Shown piece by piece: positions 1 through 8,249 of a DNA stretch of 64,000 nucleotides (within the stretch, counting starts at the first letter, position 1; every line of letters begins with the position of its first letter). The translations under genes were made by a program, and so were the position numbers. Source of the DNA: Candidatus Brachythrix odensensis (lineage in GTDB: Bacteria; Chloroflexota; Anaerolineae; J036; Brachytrichaceae); contig JADKDT010000028.1 of the NCBI GenBank assembly GCA_016714465.1, positions 1-64,000 on the forward strand. The letters are read 5' to 3'. The notes beneath the pieces are model-generated. The model was not told the DNA's origin. It worked only from the letters and a program-made list of their open reading frames with translations, and made no database searches.

Positions 1-1314
1 GAAGCCGCCCATCACCCCAAACGGCGCGTACAGGCTGCCATCCGGCCGGGTAAGCATCCCCGGAATGATCGTGTGATAGGGGCGTTTGCCGGGCGCAAGC
101 GCATTCGGATGGCTTGAATCGAGGCTGAAGTTGTGACCGCGGTTTTGGAGTGTGAAGCCGCACCCCTCCGGCGTGATGCCCGTCCCAAAGCCCATGTAGT
201 TGCTGTTGATGAATGAGCACGCGTTGCCCTGGCCATCGACGGCGCACAGATAAACCGTGTCGCTCCCCGCCACAGGCGAGCCGCGCCGGGCGTCAACGGT
301 CGCGCGCTCCGGGTGAATGAGCGCCCGCCGCTGGGCCGCATATGCCTTTGAGAGCAGGCCCTCCAGCGGCGCCGGATTCGTGGCTGGATCGGCGACATAC
401 CAACGCGCATCAGCAAAGGCCAGCCGTAATCCTTCGACCAACAGATGAGCCCGATGCAGCTCATCGCCGGAACCCGGTTCAAAGCCTTCCAGGATGTTGA
501 GGGCAATCAGTGCGGTCAAGCCCTGTCCGTTGGGCGGACACTCCCACACCCGATATCCGCGATAGGTCGTCGAGATGGGCGCCTCCCAGGTCGTCTGGTG
601 GGCGGCAAGATCGGCCTCGGTCATCACCCCGCCATATCGCTGCACCGCGGCCGCAACCCGTTTGGCGATATCACCCCGGTAGAACGCCGCGCTACCACCA
701 GCCGCAACCTCCCGAAAGACCCGAGCCAGGCGCGGATTTCGAAAAATTCCGCCTGCCCGCGGCGCGCGACCGGCGATGAGCATATCCTCGCCCCGCCCGC
801 GCAGTTGACGCTCCGCCCCGCGTTGCCAGGCGTAGGAAGTGAGCGGTCCAATCGGGGCACCCTCCTCCGCCATCCGGATCGCAGGAACGAGCACATCGGC
901 GAGTCGCATGCGCCCATGCCGGGCGAGCAGATCCTCCCAACCAGCGGCTGCCCCGGGCACCGTGACCGCGTGACCATGATATGGGTCCGCAATCTCGTCG
1001 GACGGGGTGGCCAGCCCCTGCCGGCGAATCAGATCGACGGACACTCCAGCCGGCGCGCGGCCCGAACCATTCATCGCCGTCACAGCGCCGGTGCTGGCGT
1101 CAAAATACAACGCAAAACAATCGCCACCGATTCCGGTCGAGCCGGGCTCGACCACATTCAAGGCGGCCGCCGCGGCCACGGCCGCGTCGGCGGCATTGCC
1201 GCCCTGGCGCATGACATCGAGGCCGGCCGCGGTCGCCGTGGTCGCGCTGGTGGCGACCATCCCGCGGGTCGAAAGGGCCGGCGAGCGGCGCGAATCAAAC
1301 TGAAGATCTGTCAT
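1..1314 (-). CDS. Gamma-glutamyltransferase family protein (3' end cut by window)
   Basis: Hydrolyses or transfers gamma-glutamyl groups (glutathione and related amides); it is an N-terminal-nucleophile hydrolase that self-cleaves. From the ATG at 1314 the protein begins MTDLQFDSRRSPALSTRGMV and continues with the family's N-terminal block (GGNAADAAVAAAAALNVVEP, then GIGGDCFALY). The autoprocessing site is the Thr at about residue 353 in GSDTVYLCAVD, followed by GFGTGI and, near the window edge, the PYHTIIPGML segment. The TVYL form of the nucleophile motif resembles the YwrD-like branch rather than E. coli Ggt (TTHY), which is an inference. About 438 codons are visible and the last part lies outside the window. 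It diverges from the RNA methyltransferase gene. No signal peptide is evident, so it is probably cytoplasmic. Confidence 0.9.
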   Translation of the reverse strand, partial: MTDLQFDSRRSPALSTRGMVATSATTATAAGLDVMRQGGNAADAAVAAAAALNVVEPGSTGIGGDCFALYFDASTGAVTAMNGSGRAPAGVSVDLIRRQGLATPSDEIADPYHGHAVTVPGAAAGWEDLLARHGRMRLADVLVPAIRMAEEGAPIGPLTSYAWQRGAERQLRGRGEDMLIAGRAPRAGGIFRNPRLARVFREVAAGGSAAFYRGDIAKRVAAAVQRYGGVMTEADLAAHQTTWEAPISTTYRGYRVWECPPNGQGLTALIALNILEGFEPGSGDELHRAHLLVEGLRLAFADARWYVADPATNPAPLEGLLSKAYAAQRRALIHPERATVDARRGSPVAGSDTVYLCAVDGQGNACSFINSNYMGFGTGITPEGCGFTLQNRGHNFSLDSSHPNALAPGKRPYHTIIPGMLTRPDGSLYAPFGVMGGF

Positions 1315-1434
1315 GTTGGGATTGGGCGGCGTGAGCGCGCCGGCCTGGGCGATTGTCGCACAGGGTTAATTTCTCTCCAGAAAGAGGTGTTGGGGCACCG
1401 CCGCCAGCGCGCGTAAACGATAATGCTCGCATTC

Positions 1435-2667
1435 ATGCCCACAACGGAAACCGACACCCCCACCCGCCTGCGCCTGACGCTCGACTCGCTCGCCCCGACC
1501 GGAGAAGCCATCGGCCGGGCCGACGGCATGGTTATCTTCGTCCCCTTCGGGCTGCCCGGTGAGACCGTCGAGGTCGAGATCACTTTTCGCCGGCGAAGTT
1601 TTGCCCGGGGTCGCTTGCTGACCGTCATCACGGCCGCGCCCGAGCGCGTTGCCCCCGCCTGCGCGCACTTTACCGTGTGCGGCGGCTGCGACTTGCAGCA
1701 TATGCCGTACCCGGCCCAGCTGGCCTTCAAGACCGGGGCCGTGCGCGAGCAACTCATCCGACTGGGCAAGTTCGCCAATCCCGATGTGCGCCCGTGCGTG
1801 CCCAGCCCACGTCCGTTGGCGTATCGCAATAACATTCAGTTCGTCGTCTCGGGCCAGGGCGGCTTTGGCTATCGGGCCGAGGGCAGCCACCAGGTCGTCG
1901 CCATCGACACCTGCCCGATCACCGCGCCCGAAGTCCTCGAGGCCGCCCGCCAGGCGGTCGCCACCGGGCCCAAACCCGGAACGGGCCTGGAAGTCCGGGC
2001 CGGGCTGACCGGGAGCGGACGGTCGGCCATCCTGCGCCGGGTGCCCGTGGCCGAGAACAACCCGCAAGCCGTCCTCGACGAGCCCCTCAGCGAAACCATC
2101 GGCGACTTCGAATACCGTTTCGCCGCCGATTCATTCTTTCAGGTCAATCCATTTGCGGCCGGGGCACTGGTGGCCGAAGCCATGGCTGCCGCCGATCCGC
2201 AGCCGGGCCAGCGCGCGCTTGATCTGTTCTGCGGCGTGGGACTGTTTACCCTGCCGCTGGCGCGCCGGGCCGGCCAGGCGCTGGGGGTCGAAGTCAATTC
2301 GGATGCAGTCGACTTCGCCCGTTATAACGCGATGCGCGGCGGCCTGACCGAGCACGCGGCCTTTGTCCGGGCGAGCGCGCTGGCAGGGCTCAAGCTCGAA
2401 GCCGTTCGTGCCCAACGCTGGGATCTTATGCTGGTCGATCCGCCCCGGGCCGGGCTCGATCGGCCGGTGCTGGACGCGATGCTTGCTCTCGAGCCCCAGC
2501 GCCTGGTATATGTGTCATGCGACCCTGCCACCCTGGCGCGCGACGCGGCCCTGCTCGAGGCGGGCGGCTATTCCCTGGCCTACGCCCAACCAGTGGACGT
2601 CTTTCCGCAGACCCGCCACGTCGAGGTCGTGGCGCGCTTCGACCGGACTAGCGTTTCTGAACGCTGA
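1435..2667 (+). CDS. rlmD: 23S rRNA (uracil-5-)-methyltransferase, RlmD/TrmA family
   Basis: SAM-dependent C5 methylation of a uracil in RNA. An N-terminal TRAM domain (about residues 5-65) is followed by the iron-sulfur Cys cluster (CAHFTVCGGC) and a Rossmann methyltransferase domain (DLFCGVGLFTLPLA). The catalytic motifs are LVDPPRAGLD and the nucleophilic Cys in VYVSCDPATLARD. Total length of about 410 residues is normal for RlmD/RlmCD. An ATG at 1423 also exists, but GATAAT at 1419-1424 lies 10 nt before the ATG at 1435 and fits the leaderless pattern of this window, so 1435 is preferred. Whether the target is U1939, U747 or tRNA U54 cannot be told from sequence. The 3' end overlaps the convergent gene by 20 nt. 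Confidence 0.88.
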   Translation: MPTTETDTPTRLRLTLDSLAPTGEAIGRADGMVIFVPFGLPGETVEVEITFRRRSFARGRLLTVITAAPERVAPACAHFTVCGGCDLQHMPYPAQLAFKTGAVREQLIRLGKFANPDVRPCVPSPRPLAYRNNIQFVVSGQGGFGYRAEGSHQVVAIDTCPITAPEVLEAARQAVATGPKPGTGLEVRAGLTGSGRSAILRRVPVAENNPQAVLDEPLSETIGDFEYRFAADSFFQVNPFAAGALVAEAMAAADPQPGQRALDLFCGVGLFTLPLARRAGQALGVEVNSDAVDFARYNAMRGGLTEHAAFVRASALAGLKLEAVRAQRWDLMLVDPPRAGLDRPVLDAMLALEPQRLVYVSCDPATLARDAALLEAGGYSLAYAQPVDVFPQTRHVEVVARFDRTSVSER

Positions 2668-4024
2668 ACGTCAGGGTGACGGTCTCAAAATACTGGCCGC
2701 TTGGGTCGAGGGCAAGCCCGCTCACTTTGGCTTCGACCCGCAACGCGGAAGTGACGATTTCGACCACGCTGCCCTCGCGGGCGATCACGGGTTCGCCCTT
2801 GGCAGCCAGGCGCGCGCGCCAGGCCGGATCCGCGGAGGCGCCTTCGGTGATCAGAACCTTGGTCGTTGTGCTGAAGACCTGTTTGTCAAACGCCCACACG
2901 CCCAGGGCCGGCACACGGCGCGGGGCTGCGTCACCCACGCGCTCAGCGACGCTGGCCCCGCATTCGCCCATCAGTTCGCCAAGCGTCCCTGCAATCTGAT
3001 AGTCCTCTTCGAAATTTTCGGACTCAGGCGTTGCATAGGTATATGTCGTCGGCGGAAATATCGTGAGCGGCCGGGCGGTCGGACTGCCGGCCATGGGTGG
3101 CTGGGCAAAGACCTGGGTTGGCATCGGGCCTGAGGCGAGGGTCGCCGTGCCCGCCGGGCTTGCAGCCGAGCCCGTAAAGGCGTTTGCGGAGGCAACAACG
3201 GATCCAGCCGCGGCAGCCCCAACCGGCATCGGCATTGAGCCGGAGGATTGAGCGGGCGGGTTCACGATCGTGACGGTCGACGAGGATGTGCTTGATTCCG
3301 GTCGCGCGCTCCACGCCGCTGGTTCTTCGAGTGGATCGAGGTCATCCTCGATGATCAGCGTGTCATGGCTGGGCTCGGGCGGCGCCTGGGTGTATTGATT
3401 CACCGTGACGTTGGGATTGCCAGGCGGACCATCCAGCAAGGCATCTGGTTCGGCCGCTCGTCGGTCAGCGCGATTGCCAAGCAGCTTGATGATCAGGAAC
3501 GCCAGCGCGGCGAGGACAAGCAGGATGATGAACCCGGCAATCCTCGGCACCAGCCGGTTGGCTTCCGACGGACGTCCAAACAGCGCATTCGCCTGCGGCG
3601 CATCCTTGACGTTGCGGTCGATGTCGGACGCAAGCGCGCCAAGTTGGACCTCATCCTGCAGGACAAAGCGGCTGTTCGGGCCCTTGCGATTCTCGTCCGC
3701 AACAATTCGCCGGGCGCTGTTGAGCATGTCCACCGCTCCGGCAACGGTCGTGTCGCCGCTTGTCACACCCAGGAAATCGGCGGCTTCGCGCAGGGCGCGC
3801 TGCCGGTCGCGGGCCGTTGCATAACGATTGGCGATTGAAACCACGTAGAGGTCGCGGTATTGCGGGTTCACCCCGTCATAGGCCAGCGACCGGGGGGGCG
3901 CATCCTGCAAAACGAGCTCCGGCGGCGCCCAGGCATAGACAATGTAGGCGCCGGCGAAAAAACCGATCAAAAGCCCGGACAGGATTGAGGCCAGCAGGAC
4001 AGGACCGCTTATTGATTTGGGCAT
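2648..4024 (-). CDS. Membrane-anchored hypothetical protein with two transmembrane segments
   Basis: Not recognised as a named family. The 458-residue protein starts at the ATG at 4024 (MPKSISGPVLL). An upstream extension is open but would read through the 4075 palindrome. Residues 8-31 form a first hydrophobic span, and residues about 161-183 (IAGFIILLVLAALAFLIIKL) a second. Between them is a charged, probably helical extracytoplasmic region (about 35-160). After the second span comes a long Pro/Ala/Ser/Thr-rich linker (about 190-340) and then a compact C-terminal domain of about 130 residues with alternating hydrophobic strands (VVEIVTSALRVEAKVSGLAL). The topology suggests a cytoplasmic C-terminal domain. 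Convergent with the RNA methyltransferase gene, divergent from the met operon. Function unknown. Confidence 0.7.
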   Translation of the reverse strand: MPKSISGPVLLASILSGLLIGFFAGAYIVYAWAPPELVLQDAPPRSLAYDGVNPQYRDLYVVSIANRYATARDRQRALREAADFLGVTSGDTTVAGAVDMLNSARRIVADENRKGPNSRFVLQDEVQLGALASDIDRNVKDAPQANALFGRPSEANRLVPRIAGFIILLVLAALAFLIIKLLGNRADRRAAEPDALLDGPPGNPNVTVNQYTQAPPEPSHDTLIIEDDLDPLEEPAAWSARPESSTSSSTVTIVNPPAQSSGSMPMPVGAAAAGSVVASANAFTGSAASPAGTATLASGPMPTQVFAQPPMAGSPTARPLTIFPPTTYTYATPESENFEEDYQIAGTLGELMGECGASVAERVGDAAPRRVPALGVWAFDKQVFSTTTKVLITEGASADPAWRARLAAKGEPVIAREGSVVEIVTSALRVEAKVSGLALDPSGQYFETVTLTFSVQKR

Positions 4025-4074
4025 ACCTAAGATTCTACTCACTTCACCGCGATCCTGCGAAATGTCCCCGAGCA

Positions 4075-4112
4075 AGCCATACCGCCCCGGCCTGCGTCGG
4101 GGCGGTATGGCT
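4075..4112. repeat. Long inverted repeat in divergent promoter region
   Basis: Perfect 14-bp arms, AGCCATACCGCCCC at 4075-4088 and its complement at 4099-4112, with a 10-nt loop. It lies between two divergent starts (4024 minus, 4454 plus), so it terminates neither gene. Member of the palindrome family seen throughout the window. Confidence 0.8.
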
Positions 4113-4149
4113 CGCCGGAAAATCCCAACCTTAAAAGGATCACCGCCCC

Positions 4150-4178
4150 TTGACAAAACGCACGGCCATCCGTATGCT
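4150..4178 (+). promoter_or_regulatory. Sigma-70-type promoter of the met operon
   Basis: TTGACA at 4150-4155, a 17-nt spacer and TATGCT at 4173-4178. This places the transcription start near 4185, about 25 nt before the SAM-I riboswitch. Confidence 0.75.
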
Positions 4179-4208
4179 CATGCGTCAACAACCGAAGATC
4201 AGATCGAA

Positions 4209-4319
4209 CTCTTATCCAGAGAGGCAGAGGGACCGGCCCAATGAAGCCTCGGCAACCTGTTCACAAGGTGCCAAATCCGGCAGCGACCGCGAAAGCGGGT
4301 TAGGACTGGAAGATGAGAG
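4209..4319 (+). promoter_or_regulatory. SAM-I (S-box) riboswitch
   Basis: All the S-box signature blocks are present in order: CTTATCCAGAGAGGCAGAGG, then GACCGGCCCAATGAAGCCTC, GGCAACC, AGGTGCCAAATCC, and the closing GGAAGATGAGAG. The 5' strand of P1 (CTCTTATC near 4210) pairs with GATGAGAG near 4312-4319. It binds S-adenosylmethionine and normally switches off the downstream methionine genes when SAM is plentiful. It lies 135 nt before metY and is followed by a terminator hairpin. Confidence 0.95.
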
Positions 4320-4343
4320 ACGGCATGAGCATTGCGCAGTGTT

Positions 4344-4383
4344 CTCGCCCTCTCGTCATCCGACGGGAGGGCGAGTTGCTTTT
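4344..4383 (+). terminator. Riboswitch expression-platform terminator
   Basis: Stem CTCGCCCTCTCGTC (4344-4357) with its near-complete complement GACGGGAGGGCGAG (4362-4375), loop ATCC, then TTGCTTTT. This is the expected position for SAM-dependent transcription termination ahead of metY. Confidence 0.8.
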
Positions 4384-4453
4384 CGGGGCAAATCCAGCGG
4401 GACGCCAGCGCGGCGGACCGCGAAATCGCTTTCGGGCGAAAGGAAACACGACG

Positions 4454-5776
4454 ATGTCAGATCACACGTACCACTTCGATACGCTCACCTTGCATGCGGG
4501 CACCCAGCCCGATCCGGCAACCGGCTCGCGAGCGGTGCCGATTTATCAGACCACCTCCTATCAGTTCAAGAACACCGAGCACGCCGCCAACCTGTTCGGG
4601 CTGAAGGAATTCGGCAACATCTACACCCGGATCATGAATCCGACCAACGATGTCGTCGAGCAGCGCCTGGCCGCGCTCGAGGGCGGCGTCGGCGGGCTGG
4701 TCCTCTCGTCAGGTCAGGCGGCTGAGACCTTCGCGATCCTGAACCTGGCCAAGCCCGGCGATCACATCGTGAGCGCGACCTCGCTCTACGGCGGGACCTA
4801 CAACCTCTTTCACTACACCCTGGCCCGCCTGGGGATCGAGACGACCTTTGTCGATCCGGGTGATCCGGAGGCCTTCCGCCGCGCGATCCAGCCCAACACC
4901 AAGGCCATCTACGGCGAGACCGTCGGCAACCCCCGGCTGGACCTGTTCCCCTTCGAGGCCGTCGCCAAGATCGCCCATGAGAATCACCTGCCCCTGATCA
5001 TCGACAACACGACGGCCACCCCGTATCTGGTCCGCCCGATCGAGTGGGGAGCCGACATCGTCGTGCACTCAACGACGAAATACATCGGCGGGCACGGCAC
5101 CTCGATCGGCGGGATCCTGATCGACAGCGGCAAATTCGACTGGGCCGGCAGCTCGCGACATGCCGAGTTCAACACCCCCGACCCGAGCTACCACGGGGTG
5201 GTCTATTCGGCCCTCGGCCCGCTGGCCTACATCCTCAAGGCCCGCCTGACCCTGCTGCGCGACCTGGGCTCGTCGCAGTCGCCGTTCAACTCGTTCCTTA
5301 ACATCCAGGGGCTCGAGACCCTGAGTGTGCGGCTGGACCGGCACATCGCCAATGCCAACGCGGTGGCGGCCCATCTGGCCACCCACCCCGCGGTGGCCTG
5401 GGTCAACCACCCCAGCCTGCCGAGTTATCCGCAGCAGGCGGAGCTCAGGCGCATCGCGCCAAAGGGGCTGACTGCGCTGATCGGCTTCGGGATCAAGGGC
5501 GGGCGGGCGGCCGGGCGCGAGTTCATCGACCATCTCAAGCTGCTCTCGCATGTGGCCAACATCGGCGACGCCAAGTCGCTGGCCATCCACCCGGCCTCGA
5601 CCACCCACTCGCAGCTCAGCTCGGAGGAGCAGCTCAGCACCGGCGTCACCGACGACTTCATCCGGCTGAGCATCGGGATCGAGGACGTGCGCGACATCAT
5701 CTGGGACATCGATCAGGCCCTCCAGGCCGCCGTCGCCTCGGTCAGCAACGGGCACATCGCCGAGAAAGTCGCCTAG
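4454..5776 (+). CDS. metY: O-acetylhomoserine aminocarboxypropyltransferase (O-acetylhomoserine sulfhydrylase)
   Basis: PLP enzyme that makes homocysteine from O-acetylhomoserine and sulfide. The 440-residue protein shows the Cys/Met metabolism PLP fold: YTRIMNPTNDVVEQRLAALE, SSGQAAETFAI, the cofactor Asp in IIDNTTATPYL and the Schiff-base Lys209 in VVHSTTKYIGGHG. The C-terminal SLAIHPASTTHSQL is typical of MetY. The start at 4454 follows an AGGAAA site; the reading frame is open upstream only because it crosses the riboswitch. First gene of metY-ORF-metX-metW, so the cell uses direct sulfhydrylation rather than transsulfuration here. Regulated by the SAM-I riboswitch upstream. Confidence 0.95.
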   Translation: MSDHTYHFDTLTLHAGTQPDPATGSRAVPIYQTTSYQFKNTEHAANLFGLKEFGNIYTRIMNPTNDVVEQRLAALEGGVGGLVLSSGQAAETFAILNLAKPGDHIVSATSLYGGTYNLFHYTLARLGIETTFVDPGDPEAFRRAIQPNTKAIYGETVGNPRLDLFPFEAVAKIAHENHLPLIIDNTTATPYLVRPIEWGADIVVHSTTKYIGGHGTSIGGILIDSGKFDWAGSSRHAEFNTPDPSYHGVVYSALGPLAYILKARLTLLRDLGSSQSPFNSFLNIQGLETLSVRLDRHIANANAVAAHLATHPAVAWVNHPSLPSYPQQAELRRIAPKGLTALIGFGIKGGRAAGREFIDHLKLLSHVANIGDAKSLAIHPASTTHSQLSSEEQLSTGVTDDFIRLSIGIEDVRDIIWDIDQALQAAVASVSNGHIAEKVA

Positions 5777-5781
5777 CGCGC

Positions 5782-5821
5782 GTAGGGGCGAAGCATGGCC
5801 GCGCAGCGGCTTCGCCCCTAC
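5782..5821. repeat. REP-like palindrome after metY
   Basis: 13-bp arms GTAGGGGCGAAGC (5782-5794) and complement (5809-5821) around a 14-nt loop. The GTAGGGGCG...CGCCCCTAC form resembles the repeat block at 7952-8198 more than the GATATC-type palindromes. Confidence 0.75.
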
Positions 5822-5834
5822 AACGAGGTGGATG

Positions 5835-6056
5835 ATGGTCAAAACGAAAATGCTCCTGGCGGGGATCGGTTCAGATGCGGCCCAGTTCTACACGATTCTG
5901 GAGGCACGCCTGGGCGCGCACGCCATCAACGTGCCCTTCATGCTGAGGGCGACGTGCGAGCCCGGGCTGCTGGCCCGGTTGAATGCGACGTTCCGAATCG
6001 GTGACGAGCTCGACGTCACGCTGGACGAAAGCGAGCCGGGGCCGCGCCACGGATGA
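5835..6056 (+). CDS. Small hypothetical protein in met operon
   Basis: Not recognised. 73 residues beginning MVKTKMLLAGIGSDAAQFY, mixed alpha/beta in look, no membrane span, one Cys, acidic C-terminus (GDELDVTLDESEPGP). GAGGTGG at 5825-5831 precedes two ATGs (5832, 5835); the second has the better spacing. Its place between metY and metX, in the same direction and with a ribosome-binding site, supports a real gene; lack of any recognisable family keeps confidence modest. Confidence 0.5.
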   Translation: MVKTKMLLAGIGSDAAQFYTILEARLGAHAINVPFMLRATCEPGLLARLNATFRIGDELDVTLDESEPGPRHG

Positions 6057-6095
6057 GGCTTCTTTCCGTCGGATAGCGCTTGCGCTGGAATTTTT

Positions 6096-6138
6096 CGGAA
6101 TCGGTGTGCCCCGGCGTACGCGGGGCATACCGATTCCG
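6096..6138. repeat. Long inverted repeat before metX
   Basis: 18-bp arms (6096-6113 and 6121-6138) with one G-T wobble; the left arm begins CGGAATCGG and the loop is GCGTACG. It lies inside the presumed met operon between two same-strand genes, so it may attenuate or process the transcript rather than end it. Confidence 0.75.
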
Positions 6139-6169
6139 GATATGATCTGATTCGCGACAAGGGTGGCAT

Positions 6170-7286
6170 GTGACCGATCTGATCGTCCAAACAGAGTACT
6201 TTCAATATCCGGGGCGGCTCGCGCTGCAAAGCGGGGCCGCCCTTGACGGTTTCACCCTCGCTTTCGAGACGTATGGCCGGCTGAATACCAAGCGCAGCAA
6301 CGCCATCCTGATCTGCCACGCCTGGTCGGGCGACGCGCATGTCGCTGGCCGCTACAGCGCGGGCGAGGACAAGCCCGGCTGGTGGGATGACGCGGTCGGG
6401 CCGGGCAAGGCCTTCGACACCAACCGCTATTTCGTGGTGTGCTCAAACGTGCTCGGGGGATGCTCGGGCAGCACCGGCCCGAGCACGATCAACCCGGCCA
6501 CGGGCAAGCCCTGGGCCCTGTCCTTCCCGATGGTGACGATCTCCGGACATGGTCGAGGCCCAGCGCCTGCTGGCCGATCACCTGGGCATCGCCCAGTGGC
6601 TGTGCGTGAGCGGTGGCAGCATGGGCGGGATGCAGGCGCTGCAGTGGGCGGTGGCCTACCCGAACCGCGTGCGCAACGTCATCGCCCTGGCCAGCACCGC
6701 CCGGCTCTCGCCCCAGACCATTGCCTTGAACGAGGTCCCGCGTCAGGCCATCTACGCCGACCCGAACTGGAACCGGGGCGACTACTACGACAAGACCCCG
6801 CCCAACGCCGGGCTGTCGGTCGCCCGGATGATCGGGCACATCACCTTTCTGAGCGACGAGAGCATGCGCGAGAAATTCGGGCGCCGCCTGCGGGCAGGCA
6901 CCGGCACCGGATACGGCTTCACCTTCGAGACCGAATTCGAGGTCGAGAGCTATCTCAAATACCGCGGCGACTCGTTCACCAAGCGCTTTGACGCCAACGC
7001 CTTTCTGTATCTGAGCAAGGCGATGGACTACTTCGATCTGTCGTATGGGCTGCCCTCGCTGGCCGCGGCCTTCCGCGGGGTGACCTCGCGCTTTCTGGTG
7101 GTGAGCTACACCAGCGACTGGCTGTATCCGTCGGGGCAGTCGAAGGAGCTCGTCCGGGCTTTGCTCCAGAACGGCATTGACGTGACCTATGTCGACATCG
7201 ACAGTGACTTCGGCCACGACGCGTTTCTGCTCGAGGTCGACCGGCTGGCCGAGTTGACCCGCGACTTTCTGGGGCGGGCGGCATGA
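6170..7286 (+). CDS. metX: Homoserine O-acetyltransferase (single-base frameshift)
   Basis: Transfers acetyl from acetyl-CoA to homoserine, giving the substrate of MetY; alpha/beta-hydrolase fold. GTG start at 6170. The first frame runs to about 6541 (NAILICHAWSGDAHV, NVLGGCSGSTGPSTI). The second frame continues from DMVEAQRLLADHLGI with the nucleophile Ser in CVSGGSMGGMQALQWA, the acid Asp in SYTSDWLYPSGQ and the catalytic His in DSDFGHDAFLLE. The total of 1117 nt is one base over a multiple of three. An extra T at about 6542 (ATC-T-CCG-GAC) explains it and would give a normal protein of about 371 residues. Overlaps metW by ATGA. Sequencing error is more likely than loss of this operon. Confidence 0.9.
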
Positions 7287-7918
7287 GCAGCGCCCCGGCG
7301 CCGGTTCAACGCACCGCCCATCGTCTGGACTGGGACGCGATCGTGTCGCTCGTGCCAGAGGGGGCCAGGGTCCTCGACCTGGGCTGTGGCGACGGCGGGC
7401 TGCTCGCCCGTCTGGCCCAGGAGAAGCACGCCACGGCCCGGGGCGTGGAGATCAACGAGGTCAATGTGCGGGCTTGCATCACGCGCGGGCTGTCGGTGCG
7501 CCAGGGCAATATCGAGGAAGGCCTGGCCGACTATCCCGACGGGGCCTTCGACGTGGTCGTGCTGAGCCAGACCCTGGCCTACATCAACCGCGGCCGGCCG
7601 GTGGTGGCCGAGATGCTGCGGGTCGGGAAGCGGGCGATCGTGTCGTTTGAGAACGCCGGCTACTATCAGGACCGGCTGCAGGTGTTGTTTGGGGGCGGCT
7701 TCGGCGGCGATTTGACCGGGGAGGAACCCCGCCAGCGCCCGATCACATTGGGGCAGTTTCGAACGTTTTGCGCTTCGCTGGGCGCGGAGGTCGTCGACGC
7801 GGTATTTGTGGGCCGGCGCTCGGCCGGCCCGGGCGGGCGGCGGGCGCTGTGGCCCGAGCTGTTCGCCCATCAGGCGGTGTATTTGCTGGGGCGGGGGGAC
7901 GCGGCGCGAAGCGGGTAG
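7283..7918 (+). CDS. metW: Methionine biosynthesis protein MetW (SAM-dependent methyltransferase fold)
   Basis: 211-residue class I methyltransferase-fold protein. Motif I is VLDLGCGDGGLLARL at about residue 29, followed by GVEINEVNV and VVLSQTLAYINR; the C-terminal half contains GGFGGD, as in MetW proteins. MetW is nearly always beside metX and is thought to aid homoserine acetylation, though its biochemical role is less settled. It starts inside the metX stop (ATGA at 7283-7286), implying translational coupling. Last gene of the SAM-I-controlled operon. Confidence 0.9.
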   Translation: MSSAPAPVQRTAHRLDWDAIVSLVPEGARVLDLGCGDGGLLARLAQEKHATARGVEINEVNVRACITRGLSVRQGNIEEGLADYPDGAFDVVVLSQTLAYINRGRPVVAEMLRVGKRAIVSFENAGYYQDRLQVLFGGGFGGDLTGEEPRQRPITLGQFRTFCASLGAEVVDAVFVGRRSAGPGGRRALWPELFAHQAVYLLGRGDAARSG

Positions 7919-7951
7919 TTCACCCATGACAGGCTCAGATTTGTAGTTCGT

Positions 7952-8198
7952 GTTGTAGGCGCAGCCTTCAGGCTGCGCTCGGACGATAGAGTTTTCACGT
8001 TGTAGGCGCAGCCTTCAGGCTGCGCTCGGACGATAGAGTTTTCACGTTGTAGGTGCAGCTTTCAGGCTGCGCCCGTACCCCCGCCGCCTGCATCACATCC
8101 AGGCGCACGCCCCGGCGCGTCAGATTGCGGCGCCAGCGCATCTGGCCGAGTGTTGTCCAGTGAAACGGCAGGCGCAGCCTGAAGGCTGCGCCTACAAC
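7952..8198. repeat. REP-like 47-bp tandem repeat with an inverted outer copy
   Basis: GTTGTAGGCGCAGCC starts units at 7952 and 7999 and, with two changes, at 8046; the period is 47 bp. Each unit contains the hairpin GCGCAGCC-TTCA-GGCTGCGC and the spacer ending GAGTTTTCAC. An inverted copy closes the block at 8171-8198 (ends GGCTGCGCCTACAAC), so the block has matching ends like a small non-autonomous element. The 97 nt between the arms (8074-8170) hold no recognisable gene. This accounts for most of the gap 7919-8249. Confidence 0.8.
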
Positions 8199-8249
8199 GA
8201 GCATACGCTAACGTACGATATCGGCGCAGTCTGGTTGGTTCATTCGCTT

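Noticed and set aside
4313..4453. N-terminal extension of metY
   Set aside because: It would translate the end of the SAM-I aptamer and the terminator hairpin.
5069..5842. 257-codon open frame antisense to metY
   Set aside because: High-GC shadow frame; the metY protein on the other strand is fully conserved and the antisense product resembles nothing.
7952..8073. Possible CRISPR array (regular 47-bp repetition)
   Set aside because: The whole 47-bp unit repeats, including what would be the spacer; only two and a half units; no cas genes; REP-like hairpins explain it.
8074..8170. Gene fragment between REP-like arms (open on the minus strand)
   Set aside because: Short, includes the repeats in its frame, no recognisable protein.
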